NCBI GenBank assembly: GCA_035294325.1 | Contig: DATGLE010000140.1 | Span: 1-42,688 of the forward strand | Direction: 5' to 3' | Source: DATGLE01 sp035294325 | Lineage (GTDB): Bacteria > Chloroflexota > Ktedonobacteria > Ktedonobacterales > Ktedonobacteraceae | Length of the DNA stretch: 42,688 bases | Shown here: one piece after another, positions 1 to 8,628 of the stretch | How the letters are laid out: each line of letters starts with the position of its first letter | How positions within the stretch are numbered: position 1 is the first letter of the stretch | The notes under the pieces: generated by a model | What the model was told of the DNA's origin: nothing | The model's input: the letters and a program-made list of their open reading frames with translations, nothing else | Database searches by the model: none | Translations under genes and position numbers: made by a program

Positions 1-519
1 GAGTGCGAAGAGTCCGACAAGCGCGATCAGGTATACGAACAGGATAGCGAGCACGCGCGGCACGAAGCGCTCCAGCCAGGTGACGGCAGGAGCGAGCGCG
101 AAGGCGAGCAGTGCAGCAATTATCACCATGAGCAGGGTTTTTGCGACGTGTTGGGCTATGAGCAGGATCAGGTAGACCACCCCGGCCCAGGCCAGAATCG
201 CAATAGGGATATCGCGCCGCCGCGCCCACTTCGCTGCCTCGGCAGCCGGATCCCCGGCCTGCGCTGGCTCCTCTTCCTCCTCACCGACTGCCTGGAGCGC
301 CGCTGATCCGTTACGGCGCTTGCCTCTATTGAGAAGCGGGCGTGTACTGAGAAGCGGGCGCGTGCGGTTTCCCAACGGGGAAAGCCATCTTCTACGTGAT
401 GGCTGTGGGGTATGAGAAGTCTGCGTGTTGTTGTCTGTGATCCCCGCTGCCTGCGCCGGTGCATGTGTCCCTGTGTCGGGCGCTTCGCCGTGCTGATGCT
501 CCTGTGAGTGTTCCTGCAT
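1..519 (-). CDS. AI-2E/PerM-family transporter, N-terminal part (runs off window)
   Basis: The minus strand is open from an ATG at 517-519 to the window edge (173 codons, no stop), with AGGAGG 11 bases upstream of the ATG. The first ~90 residues are hydrophilic, rich in Gln, His, Pro and Arg, with an acidic patch (GEEEEEP). Then come a positively charged stretch (AKWARRRDIP) and three hydrophobic segments. The segment reading ALAPAVTWLERFVPRVLAIL matches the usual second-helix region of the AI-2E exporter (PerM/YdiK) family, in which a cytoplasmic charged loop separates TM2 and TM3. Members are eight-helix membrane proteins proposed to export small molecules or ions. The hydrophilic N-terminal extension is longer than usual. 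The C-terminal two thirds lie outside the window, so substrate and completeness cannot be judged. Confidence 0.8.
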   Translation of the reverse strand, partial: MQEHSQEHQHGEAPDTGTHAPAQAAGITDNNTQTSHTPQPSRRRWLSPLGNRTRPLLSTRPLLNRGKRRNGSAALQAVGEEEEEPAQAGDPAAEAAKWARRRDIPIAILAWAGVVYLILLIAQHVAKTLLMVIIAALLAFALAPAVTWLERFVPRVLAILFVYLIALVGLFAL

Positions 520-947
520 GCTGTCTCTCTCCTCCTGAAAAGGACTACCTCCCTTTTCGTGACTATCTTATCATGTCATACAAGGCAAAGAAAGCTGACC
601 AATGTCTGAAGGTGGAACATCCTTTTCGTTGGTCGTATAATGCTTATTATTATTACGGTCTGGAGGAAATGTAGATCCAACTGTCCGTGCATAGCGGCGC
701 GATTCACCGCGCTTGGAAAAGTGAATTAAGAGTAAAACGAGCGCGATCAATCGCGCCACTATGCAGGGTAAGTCTGATACCTGGCGTCTCGCTCTCCTGG
801 GCCGGGCGTTCGCGCGGCTCTGCCACACAACCAGCTGGATAAAGCGAGTGTCGCAGGCGCTCGCCACAGTGCGTTAGCAGCTTTTGACAGCTTTTGTACA
901 TAGCTTTTCGTAGCGCATCAGGAACATCCTCTAGAAATGGATCTCTG
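520..947. other. intergenic region, divergent promoters expected
   Basis: This 430-base spacer separates two divergent genes. It contains a TATAAT at 636-641 without a convincing -35, and the REPIN-like element at 689-764. No reading frame here has coding character: the short frames cross the repeat and lack ribosome binding sites. Confidence 0.5.
689..764. repeat. REPIN-like inverted repeat pair (copy 1)
   Basis: Positions 689-712 and 741-764 are inverted copies of each other (21 of 24 bases match). Each carries the palindromic motif GGCGCGATTGATCGCGC or a variant. The 28-base AT-rich spacer between them gives the REP-doublet (REPIN) layout. A second diverged copy lies at 24493-24561. Confidence 0.7.
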
Positions 948-3671
948 ATGATCGCCAGATATATGAGGAACAGGCTCAACAGGTATACTGCCCGGCTTTC
1001 ATTACGTATAGCCTGTCAACTGCTGCTGGCATGCTGCCTCGGCATGACGTTATGTATTTTCCTCTTCACTGCTCGTTCCACGCAGAACAGGGTTTATGCT
1101 GCGGCGTCCGCGTATCACGTGAGTATGCAGGTAGATCTGGGGTTTAATAGCATCTTCCGCCCCGGTTACTGGATGCCCGTCCATGTGAGCCTGGTCAACA
1201 GCGGCGCTGGCTTTCATGGCTCCCTGGCCCTGCGTGTCGTCCTGGGTGCCCCCGGATCGGACGTGAACCAGGTTACGCCCTGGAGTTTTGGGCAGCCCGT
1301 AACGCTCGCGAAAGGTGCACATCAGCAGATAACGCTCTATGTGCCCGTCTTTCCCCCTGGTAATGCAACCTTCCAGGGGATCCTGGCAACCTTGCGTGAC
1401 GAACACGGGAAGGCGGTTGTGCAGCAAACGGTAAACGTAGATCCTGGCAATGAGGTCTCACCAGGCTATCTCTTCGTTGGCACGCTCGCCGACCCCGGCA
1501 CCGACTTCAATGCTATCGATGGGATGTTTCTGCCAGGCCAGGCCGGCTTTCTCACGCTTACTGCCCTGGACCCGGCTACGCTGCCGGCGCTGGAAGCCGC
1601 GCTTGAGAACTTCGATATCATCGTGCTGGATGATTTCAACACCGCCGCGCTCCATCCCGACCAGCTTCTAGCCTTGCAGACCTGGGTCAACAGGGGCGGC
1701 ATCCTGATCGAAGTTGGCGGACCATCGTGGAAACGCACGCTTGGCGCCCTCCCTGGCGCTCTGCTTCCAGTAAAGATCCAGGGTACGCGTACACTCGCGC
1801 CGGGCACGCGTATCCTGTCTCCAAAGGATCCACTGGCGCAGGACGAGAATCTCCAGGAGCTAAGCGAGGCGCTGCCGGGAGCAGTGACGGTGAACGCGGC
1901 AGCCGTGCAGGCACAGCCCTTGTTCTCACAGTCGGAAACCGTGCTCTCAGCCGGAGGTATTCCCCTCTTCGTGCAGGCGCACCAGGGCCAGGGCGTTATC
2001 TGCTATCTCGGCCTCGATCCCGCCTCTCCACCGCTGACGCAGTGGTATGGATCTTCCTCGCTCTGGAGAATGGTACTCACCTATGCCCTCGGCGATAACT
2101 TGCTCATCGCCAGCGCGGAGCAGAGCTACAGCACCGGGCCGGGACAGTTGCTCACGCGCGGGGGCGTGCTCAATATGCTGGTGCCGGGAACGCTGCCAGG
2201 GCCTTATGTGCTGATCCTCTGTCTCTGCGGTTACGCTTTGATCCTCGGTCCCCTGCGCCTGTTCATCGTCAAACGCCTCAAGCATGCAAAATGGTGGTGG
2301 CCGCTGCTCCTCTTAATGGGGATAATTGTTATCTATACTCCTGTAGCTTATGGACTGGCATCTTACGAAAGAAGCGCCTCGATCATCGATACCAGCGTCT
2401 CGCTGATCCAGATGAACCAGGATGGCTCGTCGGCGCATATTACAACCTATTCGGGTATCTATGTTCCCACCGCCGGCGATTTTACGCTGAACCTGCCCGG
2501 CGCGCGCCTGACCGAGCCGATCTCTCAGCAGTACATGCCGAACACCCCTAAACCTCATTCCAAAAAAGTCATCGATATGCCAGCGAGCGTGAACGCAGGA
2601 GCGAACTCGACGCAGTTGACGATGCCGAGGCTGGGCGCGTGGTCGTTGCACGATCTCGTTTCCGAGCAGGATGTGCGCTTACCCGGAGCGATCAGCGCGC
2701 ATCTCTCCCTGCGCGATGGCAGGCTGGTCGGTACGATCTCCAATACGCTCGGTACATCTTTCAGCGACCTCTATGTGCTGCTGCCTCACCAGATTGCCGC
2801 ACTTGGCAATCTCCGAGCTGGAGAGACGCGGCAGATCGATCTGCCGCTCACCGTTGTGCCATCGCCCTCCGAGCATACCCTGGCCGACGATATTGCCGCG
2901 CAGGGTGGCCTGCCGGCCTCCTATTTCCCCTATTTGCAGCGGCAAAGCCCCTCGACGGATTTTCAGCGCCATATGGCTCTACTTTCGGCGTTGGAAGGCG
3001 TTGGTTTCAATGTACCCGGCTGCCATGGCTCCTGCAAGACCTATGCCGTGACCGACAGAAATACGATCTATGTGACCGGGGGCCGTGTCCCCAACCCCGG
3101 CATGAATACCGCTGAACCCTTGCTGGTTCCGGGGGCGCCCGCGACTCTGATTGGCTGGGCCGACCAGCCCTTGACGGACGGCGTAACCGTCAACGGATGG
3201 CATCCCTTCGAACGAAACGAGAGCATGATACAGATGCCGCTCTCGCTTGATTTCAAGAGTAGCTCGCCTATCCCGCCCGATGTCATCACCGGGCATATCG
3301 TGGATGTGCAGAGCTACGATGCGGAGATGAGGCTTTCCGGTATCTACGCGATGATTGATGGCAGTATCACCTTTGAGTTCCTCGCTCCCGACGTTTCTGC
3401 TGCTCGCGTCCTGACGATCACCCTGCCTGATCTGTGGGCGCATCCTTTCGGGCCGGGATCGGGTTTCCTGACCAGCCATATCCAGGCTCGGGTCTATAAC
3501 TGGCGCGCCGGCACCTGGGAGACATTGACATTGCACCAGGATGATACGCTGGATCCACTGGATCCGAGTGCGTATATTGGGCCGAGCGGGCGCGTTCTGC
3601 TGCAAATCATGAATCAGGATAGCTCGCTTGGCAGCCTCTACTTCGGCCCACCTTCGTTGAGCATAGGATGA
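948..3671 (+). CDS. large membrane-anchored protein with GATase-like fold and repeated extracellular domains
   Basis: A protein of about 907 residues. The ATG at 948 is preferred; the frame extends to a TTG at 894, and an ATG at 963 is also possible because no start has a strong ribosome binding site. A signal-anchor helix (LACCLGMTLCIFLFTA) is followed by a long outward-facing region. Part of it (GYLFVGTLADP... IIVLDDFNTAAL... WVNRGGILIEVGG) looks like the class I glutamine-amidotransferase-like domain found in DUF4350-type membrane proteins, without a recognisable catalytic Cys. Two helices around the middle enclose a short basic loop (IVKRLKHAKWWW), the pattern of large Bacillus/Chloroflexota membrane proteins with the LNYLVLKRLxRxEW motif. 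The remaining ~400 residues are predicted extracellular beta-rich sequence. Function is not known. It stands alone, upstream of a hairpin repeat. Confidence 0.8.
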   Translation: MIARYMRNRLNRYTARLSLRIACQLLLACCLGMTLCIFLFTARSTQNRVYAAASAYHVSMQVDLGFNSIFRPGYWMPVHVSLVNSGAGFHGSLALRVVLGAPGSDVNQVTPWSFGQPVTLAKGAHQQITLYVPVFPPGNATFQGILATLRDEHGKAVVQQTVNVDPGNEVSPGYLFVGTLADPGTDFNAIDGMFLPGQAGFLTLTALDPATLPALEAALENFDIIVLDDFNTAALHPDQLLALQTWVNRGGILIEVGGPSWKRTLGALPGALLPVKIQGTRTLAPGTRILSPKDPLAQDENLQELSEALPGAVTVNAAAVQAQPLFSQSETVLSAGGIPLFVQAHQGQGVICYLGLDPASPPLTQWYGSSSLWRMVLTYALGDNLLIASAEQSYSTGPGQLLTRGGVLNMLVPGTLPGPYVLILCLCGYALILGPLRLFIVKRLKHAKWWWPLLLLMGIIVIYTPVAYGLASYERSASIIDTSVSLIQMNQDGSSAHITTYSGIYVPTAGDFTLNLPGARLTEPISQQYMPNTPKPHSKKVIDMPASVNAGANSTQLTMPRLGAWSLHDLVSEQDVRLPGAISAHLSLRDGRLVGTISNTLGTSFSDLYVLLPHQIAALGNLRAGETRQIDLPLTVVPSPSEHTLADDIAAQGGLPASYFPYLQRQSPSTDFQRHMALLSALEGVGFNVPGCHGSCKTYAVTDRNTIYVTGGRVPNPGMNTAEPLLVPGAPATLIGWADQPLTDGVTVNGWHPFERNESMIQMPLSLDFKSSSPIPPDVITGHIVDVQSYDAEMRLSGIYAMIDGSITFEFLAPDVSAARVLTITLPDLWAHPFGPGSGFLTSHIQARVYNWRAGTWETLTLHQDDTLDPLDPSAYIGPSGRVLLQIMNQDSSLGSLYFGPPSLSIG

Positions 3672-3762
3672 GAGTTCCTGTCTTGATCCTCGCCTATCGG
3701 CCTGTGCCCTGTGGAAAAATGGTATCATAAAGCATGTTTGATAGCTCCTTAGCGGGCTATGC

Positions 3763-3843
3763 TTGCTCGCACCTGCGGCGCTCGCCTTCTGTATGTGGAT
3801 GTGGAGGGCAGGCGCGGAGCGCCTGCCCTCCACATCCACATAC
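3763..3843. repeat. long perfect palindrome with GC-rich flank (copy A)
   Basis: Arms 3791-3815 and 3819-3843 are perfect inverted repeats of 25 bases around a 3-base loop (GGA). The tip reads GGCGC-GGA-GCGCC. The left flank at 3763-3788, read on the minus strand, is AAGGCGAGCGC plus a spacer base and GCAGGTGCGAGCAA, matching flanks at 15393-15417 and 26611-26637. It sits after the stop of the 948 gene but lacks a T tract, so it is not a standard terminator. Confidence 0.85.
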
Positions 3844-3934
3844 ACCTCTTGCGCGGCAGGGCCATGCGAACGCTGAGAAACAGTTGAATCTAAAGAATGA
3901 AATGTCTCGTTCTATCTAGAAAGGCAGCTATTGT

Positions 3935-4819
3935 ATGCGAATGATAAGTTATCGCACCGGCGCTCAGGAGCCGTGGCAGGCCGGTATTGAGCAGGACGGG
4001 CGCGTCGTCGCGGCCAGCACCGTACACAACTTTGGGAATCAGGCGCCAACCGTGCGTGCGCTGCTCGAAGCCGGTCCCACGAGCGTTGAGGCCGCGCTTG
4101 CCAGTGCGCGAAAAGTATTTCAGGCCGGCGGGCAGGCGGTGCTCTCGCTTGACGCCGTAGAGGTCGGGCCGCCGGTCCCCGATCCCGATAAAATTATTTG
4201 CCTGGGCCTCAATTACGCCGACCATGCCGCCGAGTCAAACATGGCGATCCCCGAGGCGCCGGTGCTCTTTGCCAAGTTTCGCAATAGCCTGGTTGGTCCG
4301 CGCGATGCGATAGTGCTGCCGCGCGTGAGCAATCAGATCGACTACGAGGCCGAACTGGCTGTGATTATTGGCCGCACCTGCAAAGATGTGGCCGAGAGTG
4401 AGGCGTTGAGCTACGTTGCTGGCTACAGCATCATGAACGATGTCAGCGCCAGGGACTTGCAGATGCGCACCAGCCAGTGGACGGCCGGTAAGGCGCTCGA
4501 CACCTTCGCTCCAATGGGACCGGGTATTACGCCGGCCTCAGAAATACCCGATCCCCAGAATCTGATGGTCACAGCGCGCGTAAACGGGCAGGTTTTGCAG
4601 CATGCCAGCACAAAACTGATGATCTTCTCGGTTGCCAGGACTATCGCCTTTATCAGTTCGATTATGACGCTGGTGCCCGGCGACATCATCGCCACGGGGA
4701 CGCCCGCTGGCGTCGGCTTCACGCGCAAGCCGCCAATCTTCCTGCACGATGGCGACGTGGTTGAAATCGAGATCGAGAAGATCGGCACCATCGTGAACAG
4801 AGTGGTCGGCCCCCGCTAG
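3935..4819 (+). CDS. fumarylacetoacetate hydrolase (FAH) family protein
   Basis: A 294-residue protein of the FAH superfamily, which cleaves C-C bonds or isomerises/decarboxylates 2-oxo acids in aromatic catabolism. The C-terminal domain starts near residue 85 with KIICLGLNYADHA. Metal ligands are visible as E138 and E140 (DYEAE) and D169 (NDVSARD), with K186 in the WTAGKALD motif and the GTPAGVG loop near residue 255. Length is typical of the single-copy bacterial 2-hydroxyhepta-2,4-diene-1,7-dioate isomerase-like members. The start ATG at 3935 has an AAAGG-like site upstream. It is the first of four co-directional genes. The exact substrate cannot be read from sequence; acylpyruvase activity is equally possible. 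Confidence 0.93.
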   Translation: MRMISYRTGAQEPWQAGIEQDGRVVAASTVHNFGNQAPTVRALLEAGPTSVEAALASARKVFQAGGQAVLSLDAVEVGPPVPDPDKIICLGLNYADHAAESNMAIPEAPVLFAKFRNSLVGPRDAIVLPRVSNQIDYEAELAVIIGRTCKDVAESEALSYVAGYSIMNDVSARDLQMRTSQWTAGKALDTFAPMGPGITPASEIPDPQNLMVTARVNGQVLQHASTKLMIFSVARTIAFISSIMTLVPGDIIATGTPAGVGFTRKPPIFLHDGDVVEIEIEKIGTIVNRVVGPR

Positions 4820-4828
4820 GAAGTTTGG

Positions 4829-4870
4829 CGAGCACGTCATTCTGAGCGGCAGCGCGAGGTGACGTGCTCG
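4829..4870. repeat. CTGAGCGGCAGCG hairpin repeat (copy 1)
   Basis: Perfect 11-base arms (4829-4839 and 4860-4870) enclose a loop containing TTCTGAGCGGCAGCG. The loop motif matches the repeat at 18967-19006 and resembles the widespread CATCCTGAGCGAAGCGAAGGATG-type intergenic repeat seen in many bacterial genomes. It lies in the gap between the FAH and LLM genes and may attenuate read-through. Confidence 0.65.
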
Positions 4871-4911
4871 GACTTGACTGTTAATGTGCCTGTAAGTTTT
4901 GGGAGGAGAGC

Positions 4912-5904
4912 ATGCCTGATCGTGGTAGTAAAATTCGCTTCGGTTTAACCCTGCCCAATCGCGGTGTCATCATTGGCGCCACGACTGTCGAGGAGATGTA
5001 TACATTGGCACAGCAAGCCGACGAAGCTGGCTGGGATTCGGTGTGGGTGGGCGACTCTATTTTTGCCAAGCCGAGGTTAGATGCGCTCGTCCTGCTGGGC
5101 GCGCTGGCCGCTCGCACGCGAAGGGTGAAGCTCGGCCCGGCCTGCTTCGCCAGCACACCGCTGCGCAATGCCCTGCTGCTGGCCTACCAGTGGTGCAGCC
5201 TGGATTTTCTCTCCGGCGGGCGCACGATCTTTGTGGCCTGCCAGGGAGCGCCGGGACAGGGCGGCGGCAACTTTGAGCAGGAGTTCGCGGCCTTTCAAGT
5301 TGAGCCGGCAACGCGCATGCGGCGCATGGAAGAGGCCATCGAGATCCTGCGCCTCACCTCTTCACAGGAGCATGTCAGTTTTCAGGGCCAGTACAATCGC
5401 TTCGATGATATCACCGTGCTGCCGCGCCCGGTGCAGCAGCCCATCCCGATCTGGGTAACGGCGAACCCATTGCCGCAGTATCCGAAGATGGCTGAGCGCG
5501 CCTTAAGACGCGTCGCGAAGTACGGCGACGGCTGGATGACAACCGGCAATACGCCGCAATCCTTCGCCGAACATCTCGCGGCCATCCGGCGTTACGCACA
5601 GGAGGAGGGACGCGATCCTGGCGCCGATTTCGAGGCGTGCCTGTATTATAACATCAACGTGAACGAGGACCGCGAGGCAGCTTATCAGGAGAGCAAGAAG
5701 TTCCTGGATACGTATTACTCCGTGGACTACCCGCGTGACTACCTGGAGAACTGGGTAGCGCTCGGCTCGCCTCAGGAGTGTATCGAGCGTTTGCGGTCCT
5801 TTATCGATGCCGGCGCGACCACCATCACTCTGCGCCTGGTCGGCTATGACCAGAAACGCCAGTTCGAGCGCGTTACTAACGAAGTATTGAGCGCGTTTGC
5901 ATAG
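4912..5904 (+). CDS. LLM class flavin-dependent oxidoreductase
   Basis: A 330-residue luciferase-like monooxygenase-family TIM barrel. It opens with KIRFGLTLPNRGVIIGATTVEEM and continues with AQQADEAGWDSVWVGDSIF and ALAARTRRVKLGP, the family pattern for flavin/F420-binding oxidoreductases. Later blocks RMRRMEEAIEILRLTSSQE, VLPRPVQQPIPIWV and KYGDGWM are also standard. It uses reduced FMN or F420, but the cofactor cannot be decided from sequence. The start is supported by GGGAGGAG before the ATG. It follows the FAH gene and precedes a VOC gene, which suggests a shared degradative or modification pathway. Confidence 0.93.
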   Translation: MPDRGSKIRFGLTLPNRGVIIGATTVEEMYTLAQQADEAGWDSVWVGDSIFAKPRLDALVLLGALAARTRRVKLGPACFASTPLRNALLLAYQWCSLDFLSGGRTIFVACQGAPGQGGGNFEQEFAAFQVEPATRMRRMEEAIEILRLTSSQEHVSFQGQYNRFDDITVLPRPVQQPIPIWVTANPLPQYPKMAERALRRVAKYGDGWMTTGNTPQSFAEHLAAIRRYAQEEGRDPGADFEACLYYNINVNEDREAAYQESKKFLDTYYSVDYPRDYLENWVALGSPQECIERLRSFIDAGATTITLRLVGYDQKRQFERVTNEVLSAFA

Positions 5905-5954
5905 ATTCCCTTCGCCGCCGGCGCCGAGTCGTCCGGCAAAGAGAGGAGCAAGTT

Positions 5955-6839
5955 ATGATTACCCGTTTCGATCATACCGTGATTGCCGTGCGTGATCTCG
6001 ACGCGGCCATCAGTGCTTACCGCGCGCTTGGCTTCGAGGTCAACCCGGGTGGACGCCATACGGGGATGGGCACCTACAACGCCATCATTCGCTTCGGTCT
6101 GGATTATATCGAGCTGCTTTCGGTCTACGATAGGGCCGAGGCCGAGCGGGGACGGGGGTTGGCCGGCAAGACGCTGCTCGAATTTTTCGAGAAGCAGGAG
6201 GGGGGCCTGGTCGGCTACGCGCTGGCTACCGACGATATCCAGCAGGAGGCCGAGCGCTTCCGCAGCGCGGGGCTGGGAGCGGCGGAGCCGTTCGCTATGC
6301 AGCGCATGCGGCCCGACGGACATCTCCTCTCCTGGAGCCTGCTTGTGCCGGGCGGAGTATCCTGGCGGCGGCGCTGGCCCTTCTTTATCCACTGGGATGT
6401 TCCCGACGAGCAGCGGCTCGCCTGGGAGAAGCCGGGCGCGCACGCTAACGGCGCCGCCAGGTGGGCTGGCATCTCCGTCGGTGTGCATGACCTGGAGAGC
6501 GCCGTCGATCTTTACCAGCGTCAGATCGGCCTGGCGCTGGCGCAAAGGGACGATGTTCCTGCCCTTGCCGCGCGCCGCGCCACGTTCCACCTCGGATCCT
6601 CCAGCATCGATCTGCTGACGCCAATGGGCGAGGGGCCGGTGCAGCGCATGCTCGCCACTGTTGGCGAGGGACCGTTCGAGGTGCGGCTGGCGGTCAAGGA
6701 TCTCAACCAGACGCGGGCATTTTTGATGCAGCACGGCATACACTTCACCCCGGCGCCAACCAGCATGGATGCGCTGCTGCTCTCGCCCGATCAGGCCGCC
6801 GGCGCACGCATTGTCCTGGCACAGCAGAGCAATATGTAA
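5955..6839 (+). CDS. VOC-family (glyoxalase-like) protein, two modules
   Basis: A 294-residue protein built of two vicinal-oxygen-chelate halves. Residues 1-~125 begin ITRFDHTVIAVRDLDAAISAY and match the glyoxalase-like domain 3 family. The second half begins near residue 155 (AGISVGVHDLESAVDLYQ) and ends in a short tail. VOC proteins bind a divalent metal and act as dioxygenases, epimerases or glyoxalases; the Glyoxalase_3-type members often lack a proven activity. A GAGAGGAG site lies before the ATG. It sits 50 bases after the LLM gene and 24 bases before the amidohydrolase, so the three are probably one transcript. Confidence 0.9.
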   Translation: MITRFDHTVIAVRDLDAAISAYRALGFEVNPGGRHTGMGTYNAIIRFGLDYIELLSVYDRAEAERGRGLAGKTLLEFFEKQEGGLVGYALATDDIQQEAERFRSAGLGAAEPFAMQRMRPDGHLLSWSLLVPGGVSWRRRWPFFIHWDVPDEQRLAWEKPGAHANGAARWAGISVGVHDLESAVDLYQRQIGLALAQRDDVPALAARRATFHLGSSSIDLLTPMGEGPVQRMLATVGEGPFEVRLAVKDLNQTRAFLMQHGIHFTPAPTSMDALLLSPDQAAGARIVLAQQSNM

Positions 6840-6863
6840 CAACAAATTATCGAGAGGGATACT

Positions 6864-8618
6864 ATGTCACAGGCAACGGCGATTCGCAATGTGTGCATCT
6901 TCGACGGAGAGCGCATCCTTCAGCGCGGGACCGTCGTTTTTCAGGATGGCGTGATTACGGCGGTGGGCGATGAGAGCGCCATTCCGTCCGGCGCGCAGGT
7001 CATCGATGGGGAGGGGCAAACGCTGCTCCCCGGCCTCATCGATGCCCATACGCACGTCTGGGGCGAGGCTTTGAAGCAGGCGCTCATCTTCGGCGTTACC
7101 ACCGAGTTGGATATGTTCATGGATCAGAACCTCGCGCGCCAGATTAAAGAGCAGCAGGCCGCCGGTGGGGGACTGGACATGGCCGACCTGCGCTCAGCCG
7201 GGACTGCTGTCACCGCGCCCGGCGGTCATTGCACCGAGTACGGTATCCCTATCCCTACGATCACTGCACCGGAGGAGGCGCAGGATTTCGTCGATGCGCG
7301 CATCGCGGAAGGCTCCGACTATATCAAGGTCATCTGCGAAGACGGCAAAATCACCGGCCATCCCTTCCCAACGATCAGCCGGGAGACGCTGGCTGCGGTG
7401 ATCGCGGCGGCGCATAAGCGCGGCAAGCTGGCCGTTGTGCATATCACAACTTACCAGGATGCGCGCGCAGCGATAGCCGCCGGGGCCGATGCGCTGGCCC
7501 ATCTCTTCGTTGATGAGTTCCCCGACGCTGATTTTGGGCAATTTGTGGCCGGGCATCATGCCTTCGTGATCCCCACGCTCACCGTACTGGAAAGTCTCTG
7601 CGGCACGCCGAGCGGCGCATCGCTGAGCACGGACGCTCGCCTCACCCCTTATTTTGAGCCGTGGGATGGCAGCCAGCTACAGGGCGCATTCCCGCGCCGG
7701 GCGGGAGCGCAGGTCCAGCCGAACTATGCCGTCGCTCAGGAGGCTGTGCGCCAGCTCAAGGCCGCCGGCGTGCCCATCCTTGCGGGCACGGATGCACCCA
7801 ATCCCGGTACTCAGCACGGGGTAAGCATCCATCGCGAGCTTGAACTACTTGTTCAGGCCGGCCTGATGCCACTCGAAGCGCTGGCGGCGGCCACCTCCCT
7901 TCCTGCCGCAAAATTTGGCCTGCATGACCGGGGCCGCATCGCTGTTGGCCTGCGCGCCGACCTGCTGCTCGTGAGCGGCGATCCAGTGAGCGATATCACG
8001 GCCACGCGCGCTATCGCCGGCGTCTGGAAGCGAGGCGTTGCGGCTGACCGCGAAGGATATCGAGCAGCCATCGAGCGGCGGCGCAGCGAAGCGCGCCGCC
8101 AGCCGGCTCCCGCCGGCTCAGAATCCGGGCTGGTCAGCGACTTTGAGGACGGCACGATGAGCACGGCTTTTGGCGCCGGCTGGCAGATCCTGGACGATAG
8201 CCAGCGCGGCGGAAGCTCAAGAGCCGAGTTCAGAGTGGTCACGGAGGGAGCCGGCGGCGGCAAAGGTTCGCTGCTCATCAGTGGCGAGATTGGCGCACCA
8301 TCCTGGTTCACAATGGCCGGCGCGATCTTCTTTCCTGGAGCCGCGCCCTGGACACCGGCCAATCTCTCAGCAAAAAAGGGCCTGACCTTCTGGACAAAGG
8401 GCGATGGCAAGCCCTACCGCGTCATGCTCTTTGTCGCGGGCTGGCAATCCATGCCCCCCGCTGTAGTCTTCGTCCCCGGCCAGGAGTGGCAGCAGGTGAG
8501 CCTCGACTTCTCACAATTTAGCGGCGTGGACGGTAGCAATCTGCTCGGCGTGCTCTTCGCTGCCGGCATGGCAGGTGGTCCTTTCGCCTTTCAGATCGAC
8601 GACGTGCGCTTCATATAA
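6864..8618 (+). CDS. amidohydrolase with C-terminal CIA30-like domain
   Basis: A 584-residue protein. Residues 1-~410 are a metal-dependent amidohydrolase of the imidazolonepropionase/prolidase-like group. Visible ligands are H62 and H64 (DAHTHVWG), K155 (SDYIKVICEDGK, the likely carboxylated Lys), H193 (AVVHITTYQ), H213 (ALAHLFVDE) and D310 (LAGTDAPNPG). The last ~160 residues (from LVSDFEDGTMSTAFGAGW to PFAFQIDDVRFI) match the CIA30/NADH:ubiquinone oxidoreductase assembly-type beta-sandwich, a carbohydrate-binding-like fold. The fusion extends the usual ~400-residue length. No signal peptide is seen, so it acts in the cytoplasm. It closes the four-gene cluster and is convergent with the flippase gene. 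The hydrolysed substrate is unknown. Confidence 0.92.
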   Translation: MSQATAIRNVCIFDGERILQRGTVVFQDGVITAVGDESAIPSGAQVIDGEGQTLLPGLIDAHTHVWGEALKQALIFGVTTELDMFMDQNLARQIKEQQAAGGGLDMADLRSAGTAVTAPGGHCTEYGIPIPTITAPEEAQDFVDARIAEGSDYIKVICEDGKITGHPFPTISRETLAAVIAAAHKRGKLAVVHITTYQDARAAIAAGADALAHLFVDEFPDADFGQFVAGHHAFVIPTLTVLESLCGTPSGASLSTDARLTPYFEPWDGSQLQGAFPRRAGAQVQPNYAVAQEAVRQLKAAGVPILAGTDAPNPGTQHGVSIHRELELLVQAGLMPLEALAAATSLPAAKFGLHDRGRIAVGLRADLLLVSGDPVSDITATRAIAGVWKRGVAADREGYRAAIERRRSEARRQPAPAGSESGLVSDFEDGTMSTAFGAGWQILDDSQRGGSSRAEFRVVTEGAGGGKGSLLISGEIGAPSWFTMAGAIFFPGAAPWTPANLSAKKGLTFWTKGDGKPYRVMLFVAGWQSMPPAVVFVPGQEWQQVSLDFSQFSGVDGSNLLGVLFAAGMAGGPFAFQIDDVRFI

Positions 8619-8628
8619 TAACTGGCGA

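Noticed and set aside
2979..3845. 288-codon minus-strand frame ending in the palindrome
   Set aside because: Lies opposite the large membrane protein and starts within repeat copy A; no supporting motifs.
5844..6845. 333-codon minus-strand frame
   Set aside because: Antisense of the two-module VOC gene in a GC-rich region where stops are rare; no recognisable domain.
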